Source: Utricularia gibba
Lineage: Eukaryota; Streptophyta; Magnoliopsida; Lamiales; Lentibulariaceae
Direction of reading: 5' to 3'
DNA: 64,000 bases
Assembly: GCA_002189035.1 (NCBI GenBank)
Contig: CM007989.1
Coordinates: forward strand, 5,797,001-5,861,000
In this document: one piece after another, positions 20,974 to 33,318 of the stretch
Position numbering within the stretch: the stretch's first letter is position 1
Layout: each line of letters begins with the position of its first letter
Program-made: the position numbers and the translations under genes
The notes under the pieces: model-generated
Databases searched by the model: none
The model's input: only the letters and a program-made list of their open reading frames with translations
Told to the model about the DNA's origin: nothing

Positions 20974-22055
20974 TCATAGACCTCTCACAATCCCATCCAC
21001 CATAACCTCACGTTCTGCACTATTGCTGTCCAGAAAAAGCTGTAGCTTTATGGGGTTACTCAAGATGACTTCAGTCACTCCTAGACGCTGCATTGTAGTT
21101 AATTGCAATGGCATCCCTCTGATGATGTCTGCAGCAGCATTTCGACGTTCCCGTAGGTCATTGTTTTCAGCAGTAAGTATTTCTCCCAGTTGTGCGATGG
21201 CATCATTTGTTCGCTTACTCATTTCTTTCAACTCCTCCACCAAGCTATCAAGTTCTGGACCTTGCCTCCTCTTCTTCTTCCTAGGTTCATCACCACTGGT
21301 TGGTGTAGTGTGATTACCTGTGCGACCTCCAGGAGTCCCTCCTAATGAGGGATACTCTTCATATGTAGAGGATGCATCATGTGATCTTTGTTCACCATTT
21401 TTTTCCGAGTCAACCTCCACTTCAGGATACTCAAGAAGATGCACTGGTTGTTCCACATCGGCCATAGAGTCATCAGTCTGCTGTGTTGCATCAGCAGCAT
21501 CAGGGACACATTCTGCAAATTCTCAAGTGGCTCTATCTTTTCCAAAGATGATGCACCAATCTGGATAGTAAGGCCAACGCCTAAACCACAACAAATTGTA
21601 CACCTTCTCATTGTGCTACACATGTAATCCATAAGTGTACATTAATAATCTCACAGGAACTACCTACTACATATACATTAGAACAACAATACCTGTTTGA
21701 ACTCCACCCACAAATCCTCACTAGCATCTACCATGTTTGTTGAGTTATCATACCCGGTACTTGACTTGTTGAGAAAGTCAGATAGGGCATTGTAATCTTT
21801 TTTCCAGCTATGAATCTTTGATTGCATGTGGGGAGTGCCTCTGATATCTGAACCGGGACACAATTTGAGGAACGCCTCCTCTAGTGCTTGAAGATAATTA
21901 CCTTTGAATCCATTCTCTGCTTTCCACCCACCTTGAATGATATCCTTTAGAGCGTGGATCAGAAAGCACTCTTCATCAGGTTTCCACTGTCTTTTGGTCT
22001 TAATGTTATCACCACTTCTCACACGTTTTGTTGTAGGCACGTTTGCTCCAACCAT
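20974..22055 (-). pseudogene. Harbinger ORF1 (Myb/SANT-like DNA-binding protein), one stop
   Basis: Exon 1 (22055 down to 21693) starts MVGANVPTTKRVRSG and encodes a Myb/SANT-like region: RQWKPDEECFLIHALKDII, GWKAENGFKGNYLQALEE, SKIHSWKKDYNALSDFL. A donor gtattg and an acceptor ending gagaag join it in frame to exon 2 (21603 down to 20974), which carries WPYYPDWCIIFGKDRAT and EFAECVPDAADA. A basic stretch RKKKRRQGPE and a C-terminal helical region (VEELKEMSKRTNDAIAQLGE) follow. Family members read GKDRATGEFAE; here Gly is replaced by TGA at 21523-21525. ORF1 helps the transposase bind the element ends. The pairing with the transposase on the other strand is normal for the superfamily. Confidence 0.85.
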
Positions 22056-22630
22056 TTCTGCAACTAACACATAAGTGCACAACCCATGACATAACCACAA
22101 TGCATGTGTAGCTCAATATAGCACAAGAAGTATAATAACATTATATGGGTTTCAGGGGCACAATTCACAGCCATATTACTCAAAAAACATCACACACACT
22201 AACACCCAGTCGCTCAATCCACGTGGTTAAGGTTATTCAACCGGCAAATGAAATAAACGCCTCAAATTCGAGAAAAAAATACCTGGTGCATCACCCAATA
22301 CCCAATTTTTCGGTAGATCAGACTTGCTCCCAGAGTTGCATGAGCCGAAGATCCATGCACATCGTAACTTGAGGGTTTCGAATTCCCCAATCTGAATCTC
22401 ACGTTTCTACATGTGGGGTCAAAATAGGATAATAAGATATTATATTATATATAAAGGGTATATTAGGAAATTCATATTTTCTAGTATTGAGAACCTATGC
22501 ATAAACCCTTCTAACAAACATACAAAATTGATAATCCCATATTATTGAACCCTATCTACCAAACACATACTTCATTCTAAACCATTATTTATGGAATACA
22601 ATAAACTAAAATAATCTAAACCCTTTTAAT
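22056..22630. other. Right sub-terminal region of the Harbinger element
   Basis: Holds the ORF1 upstream region and sub-terminal sequence rich in taaaccc and gggttta. No other coding content. Confidence 0.5.
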
Positions 22631-22655
22631 TTAAACCCACCTAACAAATGAGGCC
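22631..22655 (-). repeat. Right terminal inverted repeat of the Harbinger element
   Basis: The complement of the left end with one mismatch, followed directly by the second TAA target copy at 22656-22658. Confidence 0.9.
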
Positions 22656-22658
22656 TAA

Positions 22659-24177
22659 GAGTAATGAATTTTCAATTACATTTCTTTAAAATATTGTTAA
22701 ATTAAAAACACTTGAATGAATATTTTAAAACTGATATAAATAAATTATTTAATACTTTAATTTATATGTTTGGTATTTATAAACATTGAAAAATATTAAT
22801 TAAATATAATTCTCAAAAATATGTTTGTTATTTATTATTCAAATTCATTTCATTGAATTATTTTATTAAACCAATGAATATGTGATATTTTCTTCATAAA
22901 GTCGTTTGAACATTACATGTAATTTGCATCAAGTGAGTTTTTTTAAGAGCATATCTTTTTATTTTAAATTTGCATTATTCATAGTTTTATCCTTATGTGT
23001 TATTTAAATTAAATGCCTTTTTTATTTTAAATTTATATAAGTGTTATTTGGATCGAGTATCTATTTTTTTATTTTAAATTTATATTATGCATCATCCGAA
23101 AAAATGTTAGTTACATTGAGTATCTATTTTTTATTTTAAATTTATATTATGCATCACCCGATGTTATAGTATTATTTAGATCGAATGACTCTTTTATTTA
23201 TTTTAAATTTGTATTATATATCATTTGATCTTTAAATATTATTTAGATTGATTGCTTATTTTTTTATTTTAAATTTGTGTTATATGAGATTTTTTTCAAG
23301 TAGTATTGAAATTTTTTATCTCCCATGGAATGAATAAAATAAAAGAATAGTTTAAATTAAAAATATATATGATAAAAAATAATTCAAAAAATATATAGAT
23401 ATTGTGTTAGCTATTTTACTACAAAATTCATTTGAATTTGAATTTTACTATAGGCATTTAATGTTTTATTTTTTGAATGCTTTAACCTCAATTGACTTAT
23501 ACATTCATTAATATCATTTCTAATTTTCTTATATATATGTGCCCCATTTTTCAATCTTTTTTTGAATAATGAATCAGATTTTTTAGACAATATTTATCAC
23601 ATAGGATTCTCAAGTAATAAAAAATCATTCGTTTTCCTAAAAAATTGACTCAAATACATCATTTTTTATTTTTTCAATGCCGTAGCCTCAATTGGCTTAT
23701 ACATTGATAAATGCAATCATTTATTTCTTTTCCTAAAAAAATCATATTTGGTTATCATCCATAATAAAAAAAAAAGAAAGATTAAAATACTTTTACTAAG
23801 ATATGAAAAACCTCACATTGATAATTATAGAAAAAAAAAGCAAAAAGAAAAAAGTTGCTCATATGTGAATGGAAATATATTGCATAAAAAAATAATCTAA
23901 AATACATTGTAAATCAAATAAAAAGGATGAGTATCAATGTCAACATGTTCAATCAAAACTGAAAAAATAAGTATTTTTGTTTTCAAAATATCTTATATTT
24001 TCTCAAAATACCTTTTAAAGTGAAAAAATTTTACATAAATAAATAGAAAACATCAAAAATGAATTGGTGATACTATGAAAAGTGGGAATGATAGTGAACT
24101 ATAGGCATTTGTCCAAAAAAATGTCTATTATAGTAATCTTCAACGTCTTGCATCAATCATAACCTCTCAAATGTATT
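22659..24177. other. AT-rich intergenic with diverged tandem repeats
   Basis: Very AT-rich. Between about 22960 and 23290 a diverged unit of roughly 60-70 bp recurs five or six times: tttattttaaattt-(a/g)tatta, then a short variable part and tta-(g/t)atcga-t. The same ttattttaaat---ggatcga style occurs inside the neighbouring Harbinger element near 19850-20000. No gene is seen. Confidence 0.5.
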
Positions 24178-24182
24178 GTCAA

Positions 24183-25205
24183 TGTTGCGTGTCGTTTCCG
24201 CAACAAATTTTAAATATTTTAAACATAAAACACTATAAAGCGTAGTACGAATATCGATCTCAGGGAGTTGTTTTTCGTGAAAAGTGTTTGCAATCAACTT
24301 CTACAAAATGTCACGGTTTTGTAAAAGGGGGTTTTTAAGATGTAGAAATGAAAGATACAACCTAAGTAATGGGCCTTGACTACGGGACGCAGTTCCTGGG
24401 AATAAGACTCCATCTCCTTCCTTTGTCCGTCCTTGCCTTGGTTTTCACTGATTTCTTCTGAATAGCTGGTTATAGAAGCAAGGAATAGCCTACTCTCTCT
24501 TATACTCTGATTGACAAGGAGGCACGGGAATAGCCTCATGTGATTCCCCCTTGGACGATTAGGAAGACAAAAGGATTGCCTTCGATTGCCTTCAAAACCG
24601 AATTGTACGCATGTGCCCAGCTGTTGCCAATGGCCAGTGGCAGGTCCGAGGTCACAACATGTCCACTGTCGCGGTACCTAGGCCACAAACAATCTGCTAA
24701 TTCCCTCAAACCAGCAGGGTTGGAGTCGGTGCTCTTCACCTTGATCTTCACCAAAATCCGCGAGAAGTGGCCTGCTACTCATGGACCTTGACTAAGAGTC
24801 ATTACAGAAATACTGTAACAATACGCGTGGAAGTATGCGGAATCCGAATGGAATTCAGTGAAGAACTGAGTGTATTGCTCAGGACTTGAAAGGAAACTTC
24901 ATCTACTTCCCAGAAACTAAAGTGTGACCAGTGTCAGTCTTCCGCCCACAATCATTCCAACTTACGTACAAGGCACGAAAACTCAGAGTCTGACCACCTG
25001 CAATACTCATGCAACTCTCCTGACAGTCTCCTGACATGCCTCGGTCAAAGTGTGAGAAAAAATGCATAAAATATACACAAAATGGGAAAATAAGAATTTT
25101 CTAGTAAAAATCAAATACTTAATAATAAGACTCATAATTGGGCGACTTAGCACTTAATTAATACATAATAATACCTAAATAATAACTAGAAAATGACACT
25201 TAACA
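24183..25205 (-). mobile_element. Solo LTR with perfect 5-bp target duplication
   Basis: Exactly 1023 bp, flanked by GTCAA at 24178-24182 and 25206-25210. On the minus strand it begins TGTTAAGTGTCATTTTCTAG and ends CAACA, the expected TG...CA termini. It is closely similar to 7015-8334 but lacks about 290 bases in the middle. No primer site, polypurine tract or coding sequence adjoins it, so it is a solo LTR left by recombination between the two LTRs of a full element. The superfamily cannot be told from the LTR alone. Confidence 0.88.
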
Positions 25206-25210
25206 GTCAA

Positions 25211-28200
25211 TAAGGCATTGATGATAATTTCATATTTCACCACCTTTACCAAATGTATTATATTCAAATTTCTCATAAGTGTATGACTCAAGATGAATAC
25301 AAGTATGCATTTGTAAATATAAGTTAAATTTATGATGTTAAAATAGAAGGTAGTTTGCAAAATTTAAAGTGTAAAAGATAACACTACTACATTTCTAATA
25401 TACCTGTAAAGCGAATCATTGTCAATTATGTGTTATTAACATTGTAAGACACATCCCACTCAAATGCCAATGGCTTCATCTACTGTATTCGAAAATCCAT
25501 TTGAGTATTCCTATCAATTAAGCCCTAAAAAATGATTAATATAAGTAACATTAGTTTTTAAAAATATTGATAATATATACATTATATAACACCTTACGTA
25601 AATTGCAACATCAAAGTGTTCAATACACCAATTCAACAATTCAACAATTCTCTAGTAAAAAGTCCCAAATACATTCTATATTAAAAGAAATATGTAAGGA
25701 GCTAATTTTGATAGTTAATTTAAAAAATTTATCAAAATTAATTAATGTGATAAAATAATCAAGTTGTCATGGAGTCAAAAAATAATTTATTTTACCTTCT
25801 TGATGATATATTTTCATATTCGAACTATGAACACGATTGTCTATCAAAATAGTTTTATATAATGATAGATCACAAAAGATCTCATTTATATCAAAGATAC
25901 ATATTTCCTTTCAATTAGGAGATCATTGGGGATTACTTCAACTGGTATAACTTACTCATCAAACGTTGATGTCACTCCATGTTGTATGTTTATATTTTCT
26001 AGTTCTTGTTCTTCATCTTTTGTAACATATACATCATCTCTTGGCACATTATATCTTACCGTACGACATACAAATCGGGGCTCAATGTCTCAAAATGATA
26101 TTATTTTACAATTGAAAAATTCAAATAATGATTTTTTTCTACATTTAAAATGATAATAACTATATTAAATGAATAAAATATGAGTACAAATAATAAATGT
26201 AGTGCATTTAATAAAATGTAAATTAATTAAAAAATACAATTACTTAGCAAAACAATAAAGATATATAAAATCAATTATTTATAAATTAATAGGTTACTCT
26301 TAAAAAAACCAAACTAAGTTTCAATTCTAAAATGCATTTATAGAAAAATTAAATAATTTTTTATAATTTTTAGCTTGCCTGTCATCTTCTTCAACTACCA
26401 TTCATGGAAAATCAAATCAATAATTACAAGGTAGTGCAACTCATATGAAGTATGTTGTCCAATCATTATTCCCACTTTGTATACCCCTAATCAATGAAAT
26501 ACAAGTCTATAGTGAAGTGTATAACCATTAGTTTTTTTATTATAAGTACATACATTTATAGCAAAAGAAATATCAAGATCAAGGAATATGTTTTCTTCAT
26601 TACAAATCTCAAGAAAGTCTAGAACGTACCGTATTGATTTTGAGGTCAATTGGATTAACAAAACATCAATACAATGAAAATTGAAAAAAATAAATGGCAA
26701 GATTGGCAAGTGAAATCCACAACAAAAATATTCAGTAAAAATAGCTATATCATTAGTATCAACTCATTTCGGTAATAAATTGGTAATCTTCTCATAACTA
26801 ATTTTGTTGAATATTTTGTATTCATTTAAAACACCAAAATATACCTTGAAGTTAAAATAGTATCTATTTATTCTAGAAGACATAAGTGAAACTCATATTA
26901 AGTTAAATAGATCACCAAAATACACTTATATACTTATGAATAATATTTTTAAAAAAATATTTTAAAATAAGCTATTTTTTGGATTCATAAAGTCAATTTT
27001 GGAAAACCACAATTGTTAGTTCAATTTGTAAATTTGGATTCCCAATGACCATTGAAATGCTAACTTTGAAAAAGAATAAAAAAAAACTAGTAAAAGAAAT
27101 TGCATAAAAATATATTGTGCGGGTGTGTTTTGGGTGAGGAGTAGAAATGGTATATGAATTTCTATTTATAATTTATTACTCAATTGTAGTGTTAACGATC
27201 TCTAAAGAACCCTAATTCCTCAAAAATTATATATAACATAATCCTAATTTGTAGTTGTCTAATTAAATTATGATATTTTATATATAAAAAAGTATAGCTA
27301 GTAAATATTAATCAGAATTCATCTTAAATATCGAAAAAGAAATTTTAGGGGAAATATCATAAAATATCAAAATTAACATAATGAAATATCACATTTTAGG
27401 GGAAATATTCTAATATGCATTACTAAATATTACAAATAGCCAAAAAAAAAATATTTTTTAAATTTCTTTTTAATAAATACAACTTAAATATAATTTAGCA
27501 TGTTCATTGAATTTTTTACACCTTGTAAATGTTTTTTTTCATACAATTATATTTAATTAACATAATAAGATTCAATGTAATTACATTATTAAATTATAAT
27601 CGTATTGTTTTCTCTGATGCATAATTAACACAAGATGGAGTATGACTATGTCAAAATATTTATAAACTCAATAATGTTTTTGTTATTTTAAAGTTATTTA
27701 ATTCAAATTTAAAATTATAAACTTAATATAAGTTATTTAAAGTTATTTAAAATCAAATACTAATAATTTGGATTGAATAGTTATTACTTTTTATTATTAA
27801 GAATACCATTTTTTTCCGATTATGTATTTTATATTTTGTGTTCCATTTTATGAATAATTATGGGTTATTTTCAATAATTTTTTCTATATTTTTAAAAAAT
27901 AGATTTTGACTGATTCTTACAGATTTTACTTTATCAATTTTTTATTCATATCATATCATTTGTGAATGTTGAAAACAATTAACACAATAGTTATGTCCAC
28001 TATCAATTATTCTTCTTTATTACAAGAAAATTTGCAATTTTTTTATTTTCCAAGTCCATGGCTTTTGAGTTCATTATGTATAGAGTATTTTTTAGGGGTA
28101 ATATATTCAATTATAGAAGTTAAATTTCTTATGACAAACCCCCTATACAAATCATACATTTTTATATAGATATTATTGAATGATCTATAATTCGAATTAT

Positions 28201-28240
28201 ATGAATTAATTGAAGTTTAAGACTCTCTATATGAAATTTC
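25211..28240. other. Very AT-rich intergenic region
   Basis: About three kilobases of AT-rich sequence with short chance frames only. Position next to the MULE relic at 28249 suggests that some of it is decayed transposon, but I could not match any part to a domain. Confidence 0.45.
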
Positions 28241-28248
28241 AAACATGA

Positions 28249-28870
28249 GTGCATTCACAAAATTTTTCGAAAATATCATACGATGAGTTTCAAAGGTCTA
28301 TAACCATGATGACCAACCGAGTCGAAGGGATGAATGTAGTACTTCATGGAACTTGGCATCTTATCATTAGTGTACTTGTGCAGGTATACTCATCTAAATT
28401 GTTCATATTTATATTATTTTATACGCATCAACTTAATATCATTATGAATTTACATGCCAATTTCACAAGATGTAAGAAGTACATTTGTGAAGAATTGGAA
28501 GAAGTAACAAAAGCTCAATCCAATAATGAAACATTGACCAAACAAGCGTGTAAATTATTTGATCACTAGGATAAACCTATCTCATATGCATGGGTAGAAG
28601 TTTACAATTACATAAAAATGATCATCCATGTACAAACCCGTAGGCATCAAAGTAACCCAATGAATGATAATGTGTGTGTCATATGATTAAAAAACGACAA
28701 TTATAAATGTGAGAAGTGGCAAAATTATGGAGTACCATGTTCATATGTTAAATAGTTATTCATTAAAGAAAATATCTCTTCTTATTGAATAAATTTCCAT
28801 AATGTAGGTTTACAAATTGTTGAATATCGACCTGATAAAATGCGTTAATATGTTACTTTTGGTTCAACAA
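28249..28870 (+). pseudogene. Decayed Mutator-like transposase, C-terminal part
   Basis: In the plus frame, MTNRVEGMNVVLHGTWHL recalls the T-N-x-x-E-S-x-N segment that carries the last catalytic region of MULE transposases. Downstream, after several stops, LKNDNYKCEKWQNYGVPCSYV matches the SWIM zinc-finger pattern C-x-C-x(n)-C-x-H in degraded form. The sequence is heavily eroded. It is on the opposite strand from, and more decayed than, the MULE at 47751-52804. Confidence 0.5.
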
Positions 28871-29256
28871 TATATGATAATACATATTTTTGAGTGATAG
28901 AGTATATGGAAATTACTCATATTGGGGTACAAAAATCATGTTTTATTACCTAATTCTATATTTTTATGCATAGTATCGTAGTTATGTTACTTTAGTTTTA
29001 ATTGGGACTAAATCTGCGATGTCAACAACATGCATCACATGTCGACAACACAAATCCCAAGGAGCCGAATATGAACAGTGTAGTGGCAAAGAATGAGGCA
29101 GAAGTATGAAAAGGAATACATACAAAATCCAAGGAAGAAAAAAGTAGAATTTCGGACAAAAATGACAATAAGGAGGGAGAGAGAAAAAGATCTCCCACAT
29201 TGGAGACACACGAAAAAATTCTTTCTAGAGAAGGTTTTTTTTTGGGGGGGGGGGGG
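28871..29256. other. Intergenic with a T9G13 homopolymer junction
   Basis: No gene. A run of nine T followed by thirteen G occupies 29235-29256 and touches the target duplication of the next solo LTR. A cccacattgg motif common in plant LTRs lies near 29195, so this may be older retrotransposon debris. Confidence 0.5.
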
Positions 29257-29261
29257 GAGAA

Positions 29262-30628
29262 GTGTTGGGTTTCTCGTAGACATCGTATGTCTCAAAAGCA
29301 ACGGATAAGAATATTTTGAGAAACCCCCAATGCAGATCTTGGAATACCTTTCAGAGGACTCCGTTGTTCACCAACCGCCAGTAGCAGACGGCCTCTATGG
29401 TATCTACACGTGGAGCACTCCGTCGATAAACTTATCAAGGCTTTTGAATGCTGGTCGAATTTCTCAGGTGCTAGTAGAGAAAAACGCCTCATTGTGGATC
29501 AGTCTTAGAGAGCACGAAGACCTTGGAGCAGATCTCAAGATCTAAATCTTTTTTATAGATATATTGTGACATATCAAATCCTATCTCCATAAAGATCTTA
29601 TCTTGTGGAGACATGTATATGTGCCAAATCATATATATATGAGATCTTTTATTTTGAGTTTAATCAATATTAATCTCAAAATAGCTGTCTATTTAATTTA
29701 TCCACTTTACCAATTACATCTCATGTAATTGTGTCATTCTATTTTATATCGATGAGTGACTTCACTATTGTGTGTGACCCTATAGGCTTCTTCAATCAAG
29801 GCCGTAATAATGGATTTATTAATTAACTCTTAATTAATCAAATCCGTCATTATCGATCATGAGTGATGTCTAGCAACATATCATGATCCCCAAAATTAAA
29901 GAATAATCAAGTGAACTGATTGAGCCTTTTCATGACCAGCCACCATGCAATGAACAACTTTCATCATACTTATATCTCATTCGATACCAGAACATGGTTG
30001 TGTGTCTTTTTTATGTATCGAACTTATAATTGCATTCAAGCACTAATACTCAATGACCCACTCAAACAATTCGAGTGTCATTACCCTGGGCCCAGGACTT
30101 ACTTTTAGGCAATTATTTGAGATATGATCTCATCGCTAACATGAGTGATGAATCTTTTATTGATCAATCAACTATCTCCAACCTTAAGGAGTCACATCTC
30201 TACTCATCCATACTAGGCAAGCCATGGTTAGGCTCCCATTAGCAATGAGCCAAAATGTGAGCTTAAGATCAAGATAACTTTGTTGATCTCAAGTCCAAGT
30301 TTACTTGCACGGCTGTCATATTCGAGATCTTGCTACTGACACTTGGTTAGCTTCCCATAGTAGCATCTCGAAGATGAGTTATCTAGTGAATCGATTCTCT
30401 AATCAACACCCACACATAAGTTCTAGTAAACTAATTACATCAATTGTGAAAACCATTGCCTAAACTGTTTAGGGAACTCAATGTGTGCCAGCTTATCCGT
30501 ATTTGTGATAGCACATAGATCAAGTAGAGGATTTTATCAATGATGTAAACTTGATCACAATTCAAGGTAAACATCAAAGGATAAGATTTGCCAATGAATT
30601 GATTGTCTGTAGAACACATACACCAACA
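29262..30628 (-). mobile_element. Solo LTR, copia-like, with perfect 5-bp target duplication
   Basis: A 1367-bp block with TGTTGG at its left end and CCAACA at its right end, flanked by AGAAG at 29257-29261 and 30629-30633. Read on the minus strand it opens TGTTGGTGTATGTGTTCTAC and contains (a)cacattgagttccc-like and multiple catgagtgat motifs; the opening is like that of LTRs of plant copia elements. No internal domain is attached on either side, so it is a solo LTR. Short open frames inside are not genes. Confidence 0.82.
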
Positions 30629-30633
30629 AGAAG

Positions 30634-30839
30634 AAGGAAGACGAACAGGAATGAAGCTGATGTTTGAAGACCATTTTCTATTTCCAAAGAATATTAGTCT
30701 TAGCTAAGAGTAGCTAGCGACATTTCCAACTTTCTGTTGAACTTTTAAATTCCCTGCTTGTTTATTTTCAAGTAGTCGATTGTAAGATGAGTACAATATG
30801 AATGATGTGTTCTTTTCTATTTTCGTTTATTTTAAGCAT
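30634..30839. other. Short spacer between repeats
   Basis: Non-coding sequence between the solo LTR and a dispersed repeat. Nothing recognised. Confidence 0.4.
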
Positions 30840-31420
30840 GAGTTGTTAAGTACTTAGGGGTGTCTCGAGATGAAAAGAGGAGATTTGTGCTAGTTAATCT
30901 TTAGACCTAATTAACCATAAGTTACACTACTTCCTTAACAAACCAGGATATATCCAGGAGGGGGAAGTAGTGAAACCCATATTAACAACCCTAATTAGAG
31001 GTAGACTATAGATTAGGGGAAAAACAAGAGTCCGGGTAGACCTAAACCTTGTATGTTATGTGTATGATTTATTGTTTGTTTGAGCATGTTTAGTAATAAA
31101 CATACATCCTCTAGAAATCTTAAGGCATCACTCATTTCATTTCATAAACAACCGAGTTCCCAAAGATATTACTTTTCTTTACTGTATTTTGTTGTAGTTC
31201 TGCCTTAGTCCTAATTAAGACCAATTCTACCAACGTAACACTGATTTCTTGCATTGAGCTTCACATAACAAGCACCTAGCTCCTTGTGTTCGACCCTAGT
31301 CCACTATGCTCATATTTTTCATATGATTTAATGTGAATTAGGTTTATAAATTTTATTTGATAAGAGAAATTTGCAATTCTAACGACGTTGCAATATTTTT
31401 CGTTTATCAATGCATCACTA
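30840..31420 (+). repeat. Diverged dispersed repeat, partner of 230-1010
   Basis: Contains gggtagacctaa, cttaaggcatc, agctccttgtgttcgaccct and ctaacgacgttgcaa in that order, matching the minus strand of 230-1010. The motif set suggests the leader of an LTR retrotransposon, but LTR and primer site are missing. Confidence 0.5.
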
Positions 31421-33318
31421 CATTTTGCTCACAATTTCAGCCACTTCAACCCAAGATTCATTCGGCATGAGGGTCATTCACTCTAAAGTATGATTTGATA
31501 CATAGAAGAATTTTTAGTAAAAGTCGATATCATAGTAAATGATTTCAAATGTCAATGGATAGAGGTATTGGGTGAGACGCTAAAGACAAATTAATGAGAC
31601 ATACCAACCAACCTGATACTTAATCACCTTCACCTATACTAAATTATTAAAATGATTCAATAAAATGAATTTGAATAATACATAACAATGATTACATATT
31701 GTTTAGAATTATATTTAAGTAATATTTTTCAATGTTTATTATAATAATTTATATTTTATAAATTAAAATATTATATAATTTGTGTATACCAGTTTAAAAA
31801 TATTTATTCAAGTATTTTTTTAATTTAAAAATGTTTCAAATAAATGTAAAATAAAATCAATTGAATCTAATAATTGTGGTAACTTATCCAATCTAGTATA
31901 TTTGAAAATATGAATTTTTAAAATATCAATAAATAAAGATTTAATAATAAAATTTTGAAAATTGAATTAATGCTTTCAAATTAATATAATTGATTTGAAG
32001 GAATAGAGATTTATAATTCTAAAAAAACACAACGATTGTTATTTTTTTTTATTAAATTTCATCTAAATTAATTCAAATAACATAAATTCCTATTATATTT
32101 TATTCAATTATATGCTAATATTGTTAAATATTGATTATTAAATTATCATTAAAATAAATTACCGTTTAAAAAAATAAATTGTTGCAACAATTTTATAAAA
32201 AGCCTTTGAAATAATTATTTTAAATACGTAATATATTATTATTTTTTATTAATAATAATCAATCTGTTTTTTATAATGAATAATCTTTAGTTAATAATTT
32301 TGATATTACAAATACAGATTTCACAAAAAAAGAATTCTGTTAATATTATAATAATAATTATGAAGAATCCATTTTTCTCAAAATCATTATTCTATATTAT
32401 TAAAATACAAATTATGATATTTATAATATACTCAAAAATAAAAAGTTGGGTAGTATTCTATATTTAAATATACACAGTTCACACAATAAGTACTTTTATA
32501 AAAGATATTTTTTGCATAAATAGTTTTCAGAATGATCTCCCACACTTTTACTCATAAGTTTTAGGAAAATTATGTTCCCCTAAAAACTTTTCCCTGGCTG
32601 ATTGCCAGCGAGCCTCCCCCTACTCGTTTAACTCTCTCCCCTTTTCTCCTTTTTTTTTTTTTTTTTTTTTTGTTCCCTCTCCAATTTCAGTTTCTCGTGA
32701 GGATTCGCATTTGTTGTTTTGAAACTATTCTAAAAAATATCTCATGGATTAGATAAATTGCTTGGTCTAGCTCAAATGGACTAGTCCTGTAAGGACTTCA
32801 TAGAACAATATACCACTTCGGCATCACATTAGAGACATATTTGGTCCAATTAAGTTTTCCTTGTGCAAAATTGGTTACAACAATTTTTTATTTTTCAGAT
32901 AAGACTAAAAAAGTCTATTAAATGGTTATAGACTAAGTGTTGGATATAATGGAGTTGTTACAAAATAAGCTGTCATGACAACAATCCACATAAGTCTTTT
33001 GGAGTTGAATTTGCATCCATGTTGTACCATTTCTTATTTAAACTACCACTAAATATTGAAAATCACAATTATATATAAAGTACATAATTGAGGTTTGCAA
33101 ACGCAATGTGGAAATAAGTGACTCTCTCAAAAACAAATACTTTAATACTTTCATGACCATAGAAAACTGATAAATTGCTCCCAATCCGCACAAAGCACTT
33201 CCCAACTTAAGCGCCACAAATGAGTGGGAGGAGCCTTTAGAGCACAAATAAGATCCATGACACTCGGAGGGACAACTCACACAACTCAAATAGTATAACT
33301 GAAATGCGTAGAGCATGA
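31421..33318. other. AT-rich intergenic region
   Basis: Extremely AT-rich, without coding signals, from 31620 to 32560. A 22-base T run is at 32650-32671. The last few hundred bases lie downstream of the WLIM2-like gene and should hold its 3' untranslated region; no AATAAA was fixed. Confidence 0.5.

Larger units (their letters stand above)
14727..22655. mobile_element. PIF/Harbinger DNA transposon with captured phosphatase gene and satellite-like arrays
   Basis: The element is 7929 bp long. It is bounded by 25-bp terminal inverted repeats starting GGCCTCGTTTGTTAGG (left) and GGCCTCATTTGTTAGG (right, complement), one mismatch in 25. Both ends are flanked by TAA (14724-14726 and 22656-22658), the 3-bp T(A/T)A duplication typical of this superfamily. 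It contains both family genes facing each other: a DDE transposase on plus (15146-16495) and a Myb/SANT-like ORF1 on minus (20974-22055). Both carry stops, so the copy cannot move on its own. Between them lie 46-bp and 147-bp tandem arrays, long inverted repeats and a fragment of a host HAD phosphatase gene. The middle part could also be a second element nested inside; I found no independent ends for one. Confidence 0.88.

Noticed and set aside
25926-26709. Short open frames in the AT-rich 25-28 kb region
   Set aside because: Translations are low-complexity and match no family; not supportable as genes.
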